From positions 1 to 64,000 of the forward strand of contig NZ_JBHLXE010000084.1 in assembly GCF_042432445.1 (NCBI RefSeq): a DNA stretch of 64,000 bases. Reading direction: 5' to 3'. Source of the DNA: Thorsellia kenyensis. GTDB taxonomy: Bacteria; Pseudomonadota; Gammaproteobacteria; Enterobacterales; Thorselliaceae. The position numbers and the translations under genes are program-made. Positions 18,695-29,339 of the stretch are shown in pieces. A model generated the notes under the pieces. The model did not search any database. It saw only the letters and a program-made list of their open reading frames with translations, and had not been told where the DNA came from. Within the stretch, counting starts at the first letter, position 1. Each line of letters opens with the position of its first letter.

Positions 18695-21370
18695 TTAATT
18701 AGCGACAAAATTAAAAAGCTTTCCTTTTACATAGATCGCTTTTCTTAATGTTAATCCATCGAGGTGTTTAGAAACATTAGGTTCATTTAATGCAATCTCC
18801 TTGATTTCATTTTCTGACATGTCAGCTGCTACGTTAATCTTAGCTCTAACTTTGCCATTGACTTGTAGGACAATTTCTTTGGTTGTCTCGACTAAAGCCG
18901 ATTCGTCAACTTTTGGCCACGCTGCGTTATCAATTGCATTAGTATGACCTAATTTTTGCCATAGTATAAAAGCAGCATGTGGCATAAATGGATTAAGCAT
19001 CAAAATCATTATTGATAACGCTTCTTGCATTAATGCTCTATCTTGTAAAGACTCTTGAGGTGCTTTATACAGATGATTTAAAAGCTCCATTATAGCAGCT
19101 ATTGCGGTATTAAATGCTTGTCTTCTATTAATGTCATCGGTGACTTTAGCTAACGTTTTATGAATTTCCCTTCTTAAGTTTTGCTGTTCAACTGTTAATG
19201 CAGAAACATCAAGTGGATTACAAGCGCCTTTGTTGGTATGTTCATAAACAAGCCTCCACACACGCTTTAGGAATCTATTAGCACCTTCAACCCCTGATTC
19301 TTGCCATTCAAGGGTCATTTCTGGTGGTGCTGCAAACATTACAAAGAGTCTGACTGTATCTGCGCCATATTTTTCTACCATCTCTTGTGGATCTATGCCG
19401 TTATTTTTTGATTTAGACATTTTACTCATGCCAGCATAAACTAACTCTTTACCTGATTTATCTTTAGCAGAAACAATTCGGCCTTTTTCATCTTTTGTCA
19501 CTGAAACGTCTAAAGGCGATACCCATACTCTTTGACCTGAATCACCAACGTAATAAAACGCGTCAGCTAGAACCATACCCTGGCAAAGTAATTTTTTCGC
19601 CGGCTCATCTGAGCTAACAAGGCCTGCATCGCGGAGTAACTTATGGAAAAATCTAAAATAGAGTAGGTGCATTATGGCATGTTCAATACCACCAATATAT
19701 TGATCAACAGGTAACCAATAGTTTGCAGCTTTCGGATCTAACATGCCTTTATCATATTGCGCTGAAGTATATCTCGCATAATACCATGAAGATTCCATGA
19801 AAGTATCAAAGGTGTCTGTTTCTTTTAAAGCCGGCATACCATTAATTGTAGTTTTAGCCCAATTAGGATCTGCTTTTATTGGGCTAACAATCCCATCCAT
19901 AACAACATCTTCAGGTAAAATTACAGGGAGCATGTCTTCAGGCATCGGTACTTGAGTACCATCTTCTAAAGTAGCAATAGGAATTGGAGCGCCCCAATAA
20001 CGTTGTCTAGAAACACCCCAATCACGAAGTCGGTAATTTACTTGTTTTTCTCCTTTACCTAGTTCTATTAAGCGAGTGGCAATCGCATCAAATGCTTCTT
20101 TTGAACTTAACCCATCAAAATCACCAGAGTTAAAGAGTACACCTTTATCAGTCATTGCTTTTTCACAAAGATCTGGTGGGTTATTTTCAGCATCTAAAAT
20201 GACTGGGTTAATATCGAGGTTATATTTTTTTGCAAATTCAAAATCGCGCTCATCATGAGCGGGAACAGCCATTACAGCACCAGTACCATATTCCATGAGA
20301 ACGAAATTTGCTACCCAAATTGGAATTTTTTTACCTGTTATTGGATGAATTACAAAAAGACCTGTCGCCATGCCCAATTTTTCCATAGTTGCCATGTCCG
20401 CTTCAGCAACTTTGGTTGTTTTACATTCATCTAAAAATTTTGCTAAAACAGGAGCAGATGCCGCGGCATATTTTGCTAATGGATGTCCTGCAGCTACAGC
20501 AACGTAAGTCACACCCATAAAGGTATCAGGTCTAGTTGTATAAACAGTTAATTGATTTAATTGTTTGTCGGTAATTCCATCAACATCGAATGTAATATTC
20601 ACACCCTCTGAGCGGCCAATCCAATTTCTTTGCATTGTTTTAACTTGTTCAGGCCAATCATCAAGCTTATCAAGATCATTGAGTAATTCATCTGCATAAT
20701 CAGTGATTTTAATAAACCATTGAGGAATTTCTTTTCTTTCAACCTGCGTATCACAACGCCAGCAATGACCTTCAATAACCTGTTCATTTGCTAAAACAGT
20801 TTGATCATGTGGGCACCAGTTAACAGCAGATGTCTTCTTATAGACTAAACCTTTTTCAAATAGTTTGGTAAAAAACCATTGCTCCCAACGGTAATAATCA
20901 GGATCGCAAGTGGCAAATTCTCTACTCCAATCATATCCAAAACCGAGTGCTTGAAGTTGATTTTTCATATACTCAATATTTTCATATGTCCATGGAGCTG
21001 GGGCTGTATTGTTTTTAACTGCAGCACCTTCTGCCGGTAATCCAAATGCATCCCAACCAATAGGTTGGAGTACGTTTTTTCCTTGCATCCTTTGAAATCT
21101 AGAAACTACATCACCAATGGTGTAGTTACGTACGTGCCCCATGTGCAAGCGACCTGAGGGGTAGGGTAACATTGAAAGACAATAGTATTTTTCTTTTGAC
21201 TCATCTTCAACGACATTAAATGTTTTATTGTTAAGCCAATATTGCTGTATATCTTTTTCTAGATAGCGATGATGGTACTCATCATTAAGAGTTTGTGTTA
21301 AGCGGTTAAAAAGCTCATTGTGAGCAAAAGCTGAACTCGAGTTTTGAGATGATGTTTGCGTAACTGTCAC
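18695..21370 (-). CDS. leuS: Leucyl-tRNA synthetase
   Basis: Class I synthetase, 891 residues. The HIGH motif is GRLHMGHVRNYTIGD and the KMSKS loop is MSKMSKSKNNG, at about residue 648. The CP1 editing domain (TTRPDTFMGVTYVAVAAGHP) and a zinc-type insertion (NWCPHDQTVLANEQV, CWRC) are intact. The start is GTG at 21370 with AAGGA upstream. This gives about 30 residues more at the N terminus than E. coli LeuS, Ser/Asn-rich and with no internal Met, so the extension looks real. It heads the leuS-lptE-holA(-nadD) operon. The 21401-21801 stretch upstream has no gene and no leucine-rich leader peptide that I can see. Confidence 0.96.
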   Translation of the reverse strand: MTVTQTSSQNSSSAFAHNELFNRLTQTLNDEYHHRYLEKDIQQYWLNNKTFNVVEDESKEKYYCLSMLPYPSGRLHMGHVRNYTIGDVVSRFQRMQGKNVLQPIGWDAFGLPAEGAAVKNNTAPAPWTYENIEYMKNQLQALGFGYDWSREFATCDPDYYRWEQWFFTKLFEKGLVYKKTSAVNWCPHDQTVLANEQVIEGHCWRCDTQVERKEIPQWFIKITDYADELLNDLDKLDDWPEQVKTMQRNWIGRSEGVNITFDVDGITDKQLNQLTVYTTRPDTFMGVTYVAVAAGHPLAKYAAASAPVLAKFLDECKTTKVAEADMATMEKLGMATGLFVIHPITGKKIPIWVANFVLMEYGTGAVMAVPAHDERDFEFAKKYNLDINPVILDAENNPPDLCEKAMTDKGVLFNSGDFDGLSSKEAFDAIATRLIELGKGEKQVNYRLRDWGVSRQRYWGAPIPIATLEDGTQVPMPEDMLPVILPEDVVMDGIVSPIKADPNWAKTTINGMPALKETDTFDTFMESSWYYARYTSAQYDKGMLDPKAANYWLPVDQYIGGIEHAIMHLLYFRFFHKLLRDAGLVSSDEPAKKLLCQGMVLADAFYYVGDSGQRVWVSPLDVSVTKDEKGRIVSAKDKSGKELVYAGMSKMSKSKNNGIDPQEMVEKYGADTVRLFVMFAAPPEMTLEWQESGVEGANRFLKRVWRLVYEHTNKGACNPLDVSALTVEQQNLRREIHKTLAKVTDDINRRQAFNTAIAAIMELLNHLYKAPQESLQDRALMQEALSIMILMLNPFMPHAAFILWQKLGHTNAIDNAAWPKVDESALVETTKEIVLQVNGKVRAKINVAADMSENEIKEIALNEPNVSKHLDGLTLRKAIYVKGKLFNFVAN

Positions 21371-21801
21371 AGAAAAATCCTTCTAAATAAAATATTGAGG
21401 AAACACTGAGTAAGAGTGTGTTATCGAAATAATGATAAAACAATTATACCTTATAAGATGAATTGAATCAGCTAATAATTTCGACTATTAGTTAGTAAAG
21501 ATACACATTGAAAAACGTGAAATATAGGTGCATGTGGAAATTTTGAACTCGAAAATAACACCTAAAAATCGAATTAACCTATATCTGCCTTTGCGCGCTA
21601 TATTTTATAATTATTTCTTAGGTTAAAAAGGGTCATTTTTGAACCTCGCTATTCCATATTACGCATTAAGAAATCTTTTGTTTTAGGTTGAAAAATCAAC
21701 TTTTAGCTATTTTTTGTCATGCATACTTGAATGTTTAATTTAAAATCAATTGCCTACTGGTAGAATAGTGTAATTTGGTTCTATTATCGCAGTAAGCGAT
21801 A

Positions 21802-22585
21802 GTGTGCTGTGAAGTTAGTTATTAGGTTGCTAGGATGCTTTACCTAAGATGGTGGTAGGCCAAACTACATCGGCTAGCAAGAGTTGGTGTTAAATCGGCT
21901 CCAACTGCGTTATGTAAGAGATATCGTTGTGAGCGTGGAGTTAAAAGGCAATGATAAATTGTCAGATGCGGAGTAATAAGCTGAATGAAAATAAACCACT
22001 GATGAAGTGTCGTTAGACATAACTGTGATGTCAAAACTGCGTTCTCTACTACAACACACTAACAAAACTAGGCGTGACTTGCAATAACGGCTTAGTTGGC
22101 TCACCGGCATAGAAGTGGCAGGAGATTAGTACAGGCTTAGGTAAGGAACTCAGGAAGATGTTGCCCCTGATGCTAAATGAACGGCTATAAAGGTGAACCC
22201 TGAAGGCTAAATAATGATGCAGGGCGCATTGGCAGATTGTCTTATAGTAGCGTTGAAGTCTCTGTAATGGGGATGGAGCGAAGGGGGCAACTAATCCGTT
22301 TTGATTAATTAAGCAACTTGAATTATAAGGATGATGTAGTTGAACAAATCAAAACCCTTTTCAATTAGTAAATGGAAAGTACTAGAGGCTTGGCAACGTG
22401 TAAAAGCGAATAGAGGGTCTGCAGGCATCGATAAAGTGAGCATTGATGCCTTTGAACTAAATCTGGGGTAGAATCTATATGAAATTGGGAATCGAAGGAG
22501 CTCTGGCAACTATTTTCCACCACCTGTAAAGCGTGTTGAAATTCCAAAATCGGATGGCAAGATGCGCCCATTTGGTATTCCGGCT
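21802..22585 (+). mobile_element. 5' part of a group II intron with truncated reverse-transcriptase ORF
   Basis: It begins with the consensus 5' end GTGTG (21802) followed by structured domain I-III sequence, including GGTGAACCCTGAAGGC near 22190 and GTAATGGGGATGGAGCGAAG near 22266, both typical of bacterial group II introns. The intron protein starts near 22340 (TTG): NKSKPFSISKWKVLEAWQ, VKANRGSAGIDKVSI, a stop, NLYEIGNRRSSG and YFPPPVKRVEIPKSDGK. It breaks off at RPFGIP, before the catalytic YADD motif. It joins IS110 sequence at about 22585. The element is dead. Confidence 0.85.
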
Positions 22586-23504
22586 TATATGGACTTATTC
22601 CAATTGGTCAGAAAAATAAAAGATTTTTAACTAAAATTGAATGCTTCCAGATATCCGGCTTCTTTGTAGGCTATTTTAGCCTGATCACAGGATGAAATTC
22701 GTACATGAGATCTTATCAGTTAGATGGCTTTATTGCTAGGGAGTCTTAGTGTAAAACAGATTTTTCTCATGTCGGTTCGATCAGTTAATCACTTTATCTT
22801 TATTATGCGCAATCTGTTGGATTGTCTTTAATATTTACCTCTTTTCTATAGCAAAAAAATCCCTTCTTTTAATTTTATCTTAGTCGCTGAAGCCTTAGCG
22901 TGTTTTGCTTGCTAGGACTAAGGCCCCTGCAAGAGTATCTGCTTTATCGCGCGTCATTTAGGCGGCCTCCTTAATCGTCATCGCACAGTAATACTCAGTG
23001 TTTTTATGCAAAACAGCCCACACCATCCTCGCCGTTTTTTTAGCCAAAGCGACCGCTACTACATTCATCTGCACTACCTTGGCACTACCTTGGCACTACC
23101 TTGGCACTACCATGCTGATTGATTAAAATTTCTAGTTTTTTAATGTTTTCATCTAGTTGTTCTAGTAATGCCTTTAGAACAGAAATTGCTTCTTTTAAAC
23201 TGCCTGGTATTTGCGAATCTTGGGCTAATGCTTCGCTTTTGAGTTTATATACATGGGCTCTTCCTCGATTAGCATGGTATATAAATTCACTTAATAATCC
23301 TCTGGTGACATAAATACAGGCAGTACGTGCTTTTACGTAATTTTGTCGCATTTTATGGATAGCAAGATAGCCTTGCTGTGTCTCATTTTTCATCCTAACA
23401 AATTTCATATGGGAACTACCAACTGCTTTAGAGATAGCATCGCCTTTACGCATAAAATTTTTAGAATTAATCACATAGGTATTTATTTTTTGTGGTGCTA
23501 TCAA
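22586..23504 (-). pseudogene. IS110-family transposase remnant with internal deletion
   Basis: The minus-strand ORF 23085-23504 matches the middle of IS110 transposases (NSKNFMRKGDAISKAV, then LAIHKMRQNYVKARTACIYV). After it, at about 22970-23075, comes the C-terminal tail NVVAVALAKKTARMVWAVLH. The intervening Transposase_20 domain with GTKPL-like motifs is absent and is replaced by an 11-bp tandem repeat. The N-terminal DEDD part is also lost. About 380 bases of typical IS110 3' noncoding sequence follow to 22586, joined to the group II intron fragment. Confidence 0.75.
23071..23110. repeat. Short tandem repeat, 11-bp unit, about 3.7 copies
   Basis: GCACTACCTTG is repeated head to tail, three full copies plus a partial one. 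It lies at the deletion junction in the IS110 remnant. There are no spacers, so it is not CRISPR; replication slippage is the likely origin. Confidence 0.85.
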
Positions 23505-23745
23505 TGTTAGTCGGCATGAGTTAAATCATAATCATACATTCGCTGCTACCGAGTATTACAAAAACTTACTATATTGACGATAAAAATGATGTCAATTTAA
23601 AAAAAATTCTATCAATGTAATTTTGTGATGATTAATTGAATTAAATGCGGTAAAATAGCCTAGTAGTAAAACTAACGTTAAATTAAACATCGATTGACTA
23701 AAATGCAGCCTTTTATGGGTGTTTTTTTATTTACATTGGACTCTT

Positions 23746-24972
23746 ATGTATCATCCCATCTCATTATTTGTCGCTATTCGATATATAAAAGGTCGACCTA
23801 CTGACCGGTTTGCTCGTTTCGTATCATTTTTTTCAACGATTGGCATAACTCTTGGCGTAATGGCTCTTATCGCTGTGACTAGTGTAATGAATGGGTTTGA
23901 AAAAATGCAAGAAGAAGCCCTATTACGTTTTCAGCCACATGCATTACTTTCTTCCGTTGACGGTTCTCTCCAACTAGATAAAAATTCTCTTTCCGCAACT
24001 CCAGAATTGGATGAATTTCTCAATATCAACATCAATAAAAAACTCATCAACCATACAGAATCAATTGTTCAATCTCAAGTTATACTTCAAAGTTCTAAGG
24101 GGATATCATCATCTTTGATGCTAGGAGTCTTACCTCAAGATTTTGAACCACTTTTTGATTATTTTGAAGGAATAGATTCAAATGTTCTTGAAGAAGGTAA
24201 ATTTAATGCGGTATTAGGATACGCACTGGCACAACAATTAAATGTTACAATAGGTGATGAAATACGAATCTTAGTCCCTAGTGTAAGTCAAATAACTCCT
24301 TTAGGTAGAATCCCTAGCCAAAGAAAATTTACTGTTGCAGGTGTCTTTTCTTCAAATAACCAGGTTGATAGTCAACAGCTCTTTGTTAATAAAGCTGATG
24401 GTGCAAAATTAATGCGTTATAAAGAAGGGCGAATAACGGGATTAAGACTCTTTTTAAATAGTCCGCTTGAAATTGCTAAGCTAGATTCCTCTATGCTCAA
24501 TGATAAATGGATTCTTTCCGACTGGAGAGAGCGTCAAGGGGAATTGTTTCAAGCAATTAAAATGGAAAAAAATATGATGGGTTTGCTCTTAAGCCTGATT
24601 ATTGCGGTGGCTATATTTAATATTTTCACCTCACTATGTCTTATTGTTTTAGAAAAGCAAAATGAAATAGCAATCTTGCAAACCTTAGGAATAAAACAAA
24701 GACAGCTACTAAGCATTTTTGTCATTCAAGGAGCTATGAGTGGTATTTTAGGTGCACTTATTGGTGGTTTGCTCGGCATTTTACTTTGTCTTTTTATCAA
24801 TGATATCCCATTAATCGCTCAATCTATAGGAAGGGAGCTCCCCATGGCATTCGATATAAAGCAGTTTATTTCTATTATACTGAGCGCTATTATATTAGCA
24901 CTTTTATCCGCATTGTATCCCGCAATTAAAGCATCCAAAATTTTACCAGCGCAAGCACTCAGATATGAATAA
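23746..24972 (+). CDS. lolC: Lipoprotein-releasing ABC transporter permease LolC
   Basis: Inner-membrane subunit of LolCDE, which extracts outer-membrane lipoproteins and passes them to LolA. The N terminus MYHPISLFVAIRYIKGRPTD and FSTIGITLGVMALIAVTSVM match LolC. A large periplasmic domain and three C-terminal membrane helices follow, ending in the FtsX-like ALRYE tail. The start at 23746 matches LolC homologues better than 23719 and has GGA five bases upstream. It forms an operon with lolD (16-base gap) and lolE. Confidence 0.94.
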   Translation: MYHPISLFVAIRYIKGRPTDRFARFVSFFSTIGITLGVMALIAVTSVMNGFEKMQEEALLRFQPHALLSSVDGSLQLDKNSLSATPELDEFLNININKKLINHTESIVQSQVILQSSKGISSSLMLGVLPQDFEPLFDYFEGIDSNVLEEGKFNAVLGYALAQQLNVTIGDEIRILVPSVSQITPLGRIPSQRKFTVAGVFSSNNQVDSQQLFVNKADGAKLMRYKEGRITGLRLFLNSPLEIAKLDSSMLNDKWILSDWRERQGELFQAIKMEKNMMGLLLSLIIAVAIFNIFTSLCLIVLEKQNEIAILQTLGIKQRQLLSIFVIQGAMSGILGALIGGLLGILLCLFINDIPLIAQSIGRELPMAFDIKQFISIILSAIILALLSALYPAIKASKILPAQALRYE

Positions 24973-24988
24973 TTTAAAGTAGGAACAT

Positions 24989-25720
24989 ATGTCTTCATCA
25001 AAAAATAGTGAACTTTTTAGCTGTAAAAAAATAGTTAAAACATATCATGATGGTGCACATGAAACAAAAGTGCTAAATGAAATTGATTTTTCTATGCCCC
25101 ATTGTCAAATGTTGGCTATCGTTGGTAGTTCAGGCTCAGGAAAAAGTACCCTTTTACATATTTTAGGTGGACTAGATACAGTAACATCAGGTCAAATTTT
25201 ATTTGATGGAGAAGATATTTCTGCTTTTAGTAATGATAAAAGGGCAAATTTAAGAAATAAACACATTGGATTTATTTATCAATTTCATCATCTGCTCCCT
25301 GATTTTTCAGCGATTGAAAATATTGCTATGCCACTACTTATCAGTGGTGTTTCTCCAACTATTGCACAAGAAAAAGCAAAAAAATTGCTAGACCAAGTGG
25401 GTTTAAGTCATAGAATAAAACATAGGCCAAGTGAATTATCCGGTGGAGAGCGCCAAAGAATTGCTATCGCAAGGGCGTTAATTAATGATCCTTTAGTTGT
25501 TTTAGCAGATGAACCTACGGGTAATCTAGATAGAACTAATGCGGACGAAATATTAAAGCTAATTAAACATATAAATGAAGAACGCAAAACAGCTTTCTTA
25601 ATTGTAACTCATGACCTAGAACTAGCCGAAAAAATGGAACGTCAATTAGAAATGCGTGATGGTGTTTTGACAAAAGAGGCCTCGTTATTGAAAAAATTCT
25701 CAACTAAGGATCCATTCTAA
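24989..25720 (+). CDS. lolD: Lipoprotein-releasing ABC transporter ATPase LolD
   Basis: A 243-residue MacB/LolD-type ATPase. Walker A is GSSGSGKST, followed by LLHILGGLDTVTSGQI, signature LSGGERQRIAIARAL, and Walker B VVLADEPTGNLD. AGGA lies six bases before the ATG. The stop overlaps the lolE start (TAATG), indicating coupling. Confidence 0.96.
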   Translation: MSSSKNSELFSCKKIVKTYHDGAHETKVLNEIDFSMPHCQMLAIVGSSGSGKSTLLHILGGLDTVTSGQILFDGEDISAFSNDKRANLRNKHIGFIYQFHHLLPDFSAIENIAMPLLISGVSPTIAQEKAKKLLDQVGLSHRIKHRPSELSGGERQRIAIARALINDPLVVLADEPTGNLDRTNADEILKLIKHINEERKTAFLIVTHDLELAEKMERQLEMRDGVLTKEASLLKKFSTKDPF

Positions 25721-26967
25721 TGTTGTCATTGCCTTTTTCTTTGGTTACTGCACTAAGGTTTAGCCGAGCAAAAAAAAGAGGTCAAATGATCTCATTAATT
25801 TCTTTTTTTTCAACTCTGGGGATTACTTTAGGTGTGGCAGTTTTAGTGATTGGTTTAAGTGCCATGAATGGATTTGAGCGAGAATTGAATAATAGAGTGC
25901 TTGCAGTAATCCCTCATGGAGAGATCAAATTAATTCAACCAGCGCAAATCTCTTTAGAAACTCTTGCAAAAAGAGTGGAAAATAACGCAGGTATAGTGGC
26001 AACAGCACCTTTTAGTTTAATGACAGGTTTAATTGAAAATGGGACAAAAATAGAAGCCATTCAAATAAAAGGGATAGAACCAACCAAAGAATTTCAAATT
26101 AGTGCATTACCAGAATATGTCACCGAAGGAGGTTGGAATCAATTATCCTTGACACCTAATAGTTTAATATTAGGATCAGCAATTGCAAATAAAATTAATG
26201 CCTCAGTGGGGGATATGGTAACTATAGTCATCCCTTCAATCAGCCCTGATAATAAATTACAACAACCAAAAAGAATTCGATTAGAAATTGTGGGTCTTAT
26301 GACTTTAGGTGGCACAATTGATCAAAATTTGGCTTTAATTAATTTCCAAGATGCACTTACTTACCAAGAAGAAGGAAATTTAAATGTTGGTGTAGGAATT
26401 AAGGTCGATGACCCTTTTAAAGCTGGAACTGTAATTAAAGATGCAGCTTATAGCATTGGTACCCCTTTGCAATATGACTCTTGGGTAAGACAATACGGAT
26501 ACATGTATGATGATATACAGTTAATTCGAACCATTATGTATTTTGCAATGATTCTTGTGATGTCAGTAGCTTGCTTTAATATTGTTTCTACACTTGTTGT
26601 GGCCGTAAAAGAAAAAAGTAAAGACATTGCAGTATTAAAAACGCTAGGCGCTACAGATAAGTATATTTTAACCATTTTTCTGTGGTATGGCCTGTTATCT
26701 GGTTTTATTGGGAGCGTTTTAGGTATAGTTTTCGGTGCTATTTGTGCTCTGTATTTAACTGATCTTATAAAATTACTAGAAAATATTTCTGGTGTTGATT
26801 TTTTATCCGGGGATATCTATTTTGTGGATTTTTTACCTTCTGAATTACACTATTTAGATTTAGTTATAGTATTTACAACTTCAATTGTATTGAGTCTTTT
26901 AGCTAGTATATATCCAGCAAAACGCGCAATAAAAATTGAACCTGCTCGAATTTTAAGTGGTATGTAG
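25720..26967 (+). CDS. lolE: Lipoprotein-releasing ABC transporter permease LolE
   Basis: A paralogue of LolC: it begins LPFSLVTALRFSRAKKRGQM and has ISFFSTLGITLGVAVLVIGLSAM, a periplasmic domain, then ACFNIVSTLVVAVKEKSKDI and two more membrane helices. Its 415 residues are a normal length. Having distinct lolC and lolE genes is the enterobacterial arrangement; many other gammaproteobacteria carry a single LolF. Confidence 0.94.
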   Translation: MLSLPFSLVTALRFSRAKKRGQMISLISFFSTLGITLGVAVLVIGLSAMNGFERELNNRVLAVIPHGEIKLIQPAQISLETLAKRVENNAGIVATAPFSLMTGLIENGTKIEAIQIKGIEPTKEFQISALPEYVTEGGWNQLSLTPNSLILGSAIANKINASVGDMVTIVIPSISPDNKLQQPKRIRLEIVGLMTLGGTIDQNLALINFQDALTYQEEGNLNVGVGIKVDDPFKAGTVIKDAAYSIGTPLQYDSWVRQYGYMYDDIQLIRTIMYFAMILVMSVACFNIVSTLVVAVKEKSKDIAVLKTLGATDKYILTIFLWYGLLSGFIGSVLGIVFGAICALYLTDLIKLLENISGVDFLSGDIYFVDFLPSELHYLDLVIVFTTSIVLSLLASIYPAKRAIKIEPARILSGM

Positions 26968-27010
26968 ATTTTTTAATTAACATGAATTAACCATTGGTGA
27001 GATAACTTAT

Positions 27011-27172
27011 ATGAAAATAAAAAGACGTCCTAGCATAAAAAATCATGGTGTATTGAAGAATAGAAAAAAGAGACTATTGCAGCAGCAAAGATATCGTTCT
27101 GTTGTCTATTTAAAATCTTCTGATTTAAGGTTTGATTCAATTGATTGGCAATTAGTAGAAAATATCAACTAA
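27011..27172 (+). CDS. Small basic hypothetical protein (53 residues)
   Basis: It starts MKIKRRPSIKNHGVLKNRKK, with a net strongly positive first half, then YRSVVYLKSSDLRFDSIDW. A GGTGAG ribosome site lies ~10 bases upstream, and the ORF begins 44 bases after lolE on the same strand. The basic-then-amphipathic layout is unlike random translation, but I do not recognise a family. It could bind RNA or ribosomes, or be a fortuitous ORF. The following ~890 bases to 28060 contain no supported gene. Confidence 0.4.
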   Translation: MKIKRRPSIKNHGVLKNRKKRLLQQQRYRSVVYLKSSDLRFDSIDWQLVENIN

Positions 27173-28059
27173 TAACGCTTTGCTATATCTAAAGAGTATG
27201 GAAATATTCATTGTCATTCGAATTATTTATTCTTTATTTCAATGAATAATGATACTTTATTATTGTTTATTTATGCAAATATGATGTAATAAAAAAATTG
27301 GCTTTTAAGTTAATACCTTTTTAGAACCATCAAATTACATAATCAGGTAGTATAGAGTTTACTGAGGGTTTTTGGGTTTTGATATTCTTAGCAATTCCCA
27401 AAGAAAATATTTCGAAGATAAAAGACCTTTTTGGAGTTTTTAAGGTACTGATTAGTCCAAACAGAAAGAAAATTTCTTGAGATATATTATTTGATCCTTG
27501 AATTCACTAGTTAAAATCATTTTGTAATTACGAACAGAAAACATAGCGCTTGTTTTATTTAGAGCGTGAGATTTTGACATGCATCGGCGACCACATCATA
27601 ATAAAAGCAATTTCAATCGTGCTTCTAAATATAAAAGCGCTATTTCTCTTATCCACTACTTTTCACTTAAAGCACTTATTTATTAAAATCTTACGTGTAT
27701 ATAATTTTTGTTCGCTTAATATCAATAGCTCTTAGTGATTTACAGTTAACTAAACAACAAAAAAATTAAATGACTGAAATAATATAGTAGGAGTAAATGA
27801 GCGTTGTATTTAAATCAACCCTATCTTTGCAATGATTTTATTTCTTAAAGCCATTATATTTATATATCTTATCCAGAGCAAACGGGATAATTTTATACAT
27901 TTTTAATCTCATGTTTGGATTAATGTTAAGTTGATATTTATTATGGAATCCATCATGAATGAATCATCAACTTAATATACAACATAGATAAGCTTGGTAT
28001 TCAGTCACTTAAAAGCCCCTAGAAGCTATAGCGAAGCATGCCGATGCTTGCAAAGTTTT

Positions 28060-28960
28060 TTTCTCACTTTTTTAAATCTCTCTTCTGGTATCCCTAGTGC
28101 TGATCCTTTCCTCAATGTTCTAAATAGAATTAACCCAGTCGAATTTATTGAGTGTTTTAATTGACGGATTAAAACAATTAAGTATCACTGTAAAGATATC
28201 ATTGCCATTGAGTGGAAAACTCTCTGAGATACTGTTGACAAAATGAATGGCGCTAAAGCTATACATGTTGTTAATGCTTAGTTAACCCAAAATCAACTTG
28301 GTTTAGACAAATACGTGTCAATTGACAGTCAATGATAAATTAAATGAAATCACTACAATTCCTTAACTATTAAAAATATTAGATTTTAAAGGCGCAACGG
28401 TTATAGTAGCTGCAATAGGATGCCAACATGCTATTGTAGATCTCATTGTTTCATCAAAAGCTGACTACGTCGTGTTTCTTAATGAAAATTAAGGAAGTCA
28501 GAATTAATGTGTTCGATTATTTTTAGAAACTGAATTGTCCCAGAAAATTTCTTCCACAAGCCATGAATATTATTACAAAGTAAATAGTGAGTACGGAAGA
28601 ATAGAAGAAAGGCATGTATGGATGATCGATAGTATTGAGTGGCTAAAAGAGAGACATTCAGTAGGGAAAGGAATTAATAGCATTATCATTGTCCAATCAA
28701 TTCGTGAAATGAAAAATCAGCCTGAAACTAAATCTGAAGAGTTACGTTTTTACATTTTAAGCCATAAAAAAAGATGCTAGATGGATAGTTAATGCTAACA
28801 GAAAGCAATGCCTGGTAAAAAATAATCTTCATTGGCAATTAGATGTTAGCTTTAGAGAGGATGAGCTCCGTTTACGTAGTGGTCATCTAGCTGAAAACTT
28901 TTCTTTTATGAAAAAACTCACTACAAGCTTATTGAAAAATAAAAAACACTGAAAGCGAGT
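28060..28960 (+). pseudogene. Heavily decayed ISAs1-family transposase (second subtype)
   Basis: Scattered frames read SGIPSADPFLNVLNRINPVEF, IIAIEWKTL, GAKAIHVVNA, LTQNQLGLDKYVSIDSQ, DFKGATVIVAAIGCQHAIV, KADYVVFLNEN and, at the end, NNLHWQLDVSFREDE. The order and motifs are those of H-repeat/ISAs1 transposases, but stops and frameshifts occur throughout. It is closer to the GIPSHDT/TIDAMGCQ subtype than to the copies at 7351 and 14265, so it is an older, separate invasion. No terminal repeats were recognised. Confidence 0.75.
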
Positions 28961-29339
28961 ATTAAAATTAAAAGAATGTTTGCTTGTGCTAGGAACGAAT
29001 TTTTATTAAAAGTTTTAAGTGCAAGCAATTTTACTGATTAAAACTCACCCTTTTGCCCTGATATCTTATGATTTGAGTAGTAATTGAATGATTGCGTTTT
29101 CACTTTAGTTTTCTACCAAGTCCTGGAAATTTATAATAGATAACTCCAAGCAATTGATAAATAGTAGCATTTTGAGTGCTTGTCGGTTGGTTAGGTTTTT
29201 GATGTAAATTATCTTATTGTTGAATATTTAAAAATAAATAGTAAAATATTGTAAGTGCAATATTTATTTGTGACGATTGATTACTCATTTAAATTGCATT
29301 TACTTATAATTACTTCAATAAACATAAATAGGAAATATT

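Noticed and set aside
21371..21801. T-box or leucine attenuator upstream of leuS
   Set aside because: No leucine-rich leader peptide, T-box core or terminator/antiterminator pair could be recognised.
23071..23110. Possible CRISPR-like repeat
   Set aside because: The units are 11 bp, contiguous and without spacers; this is a simple tandem repeat.
27550..27735. 61-residue hydrophobic ORF
   Set aside because: No ribosome site, no recognisable similarity, and AT-rich composition explains the hydrophobicity.
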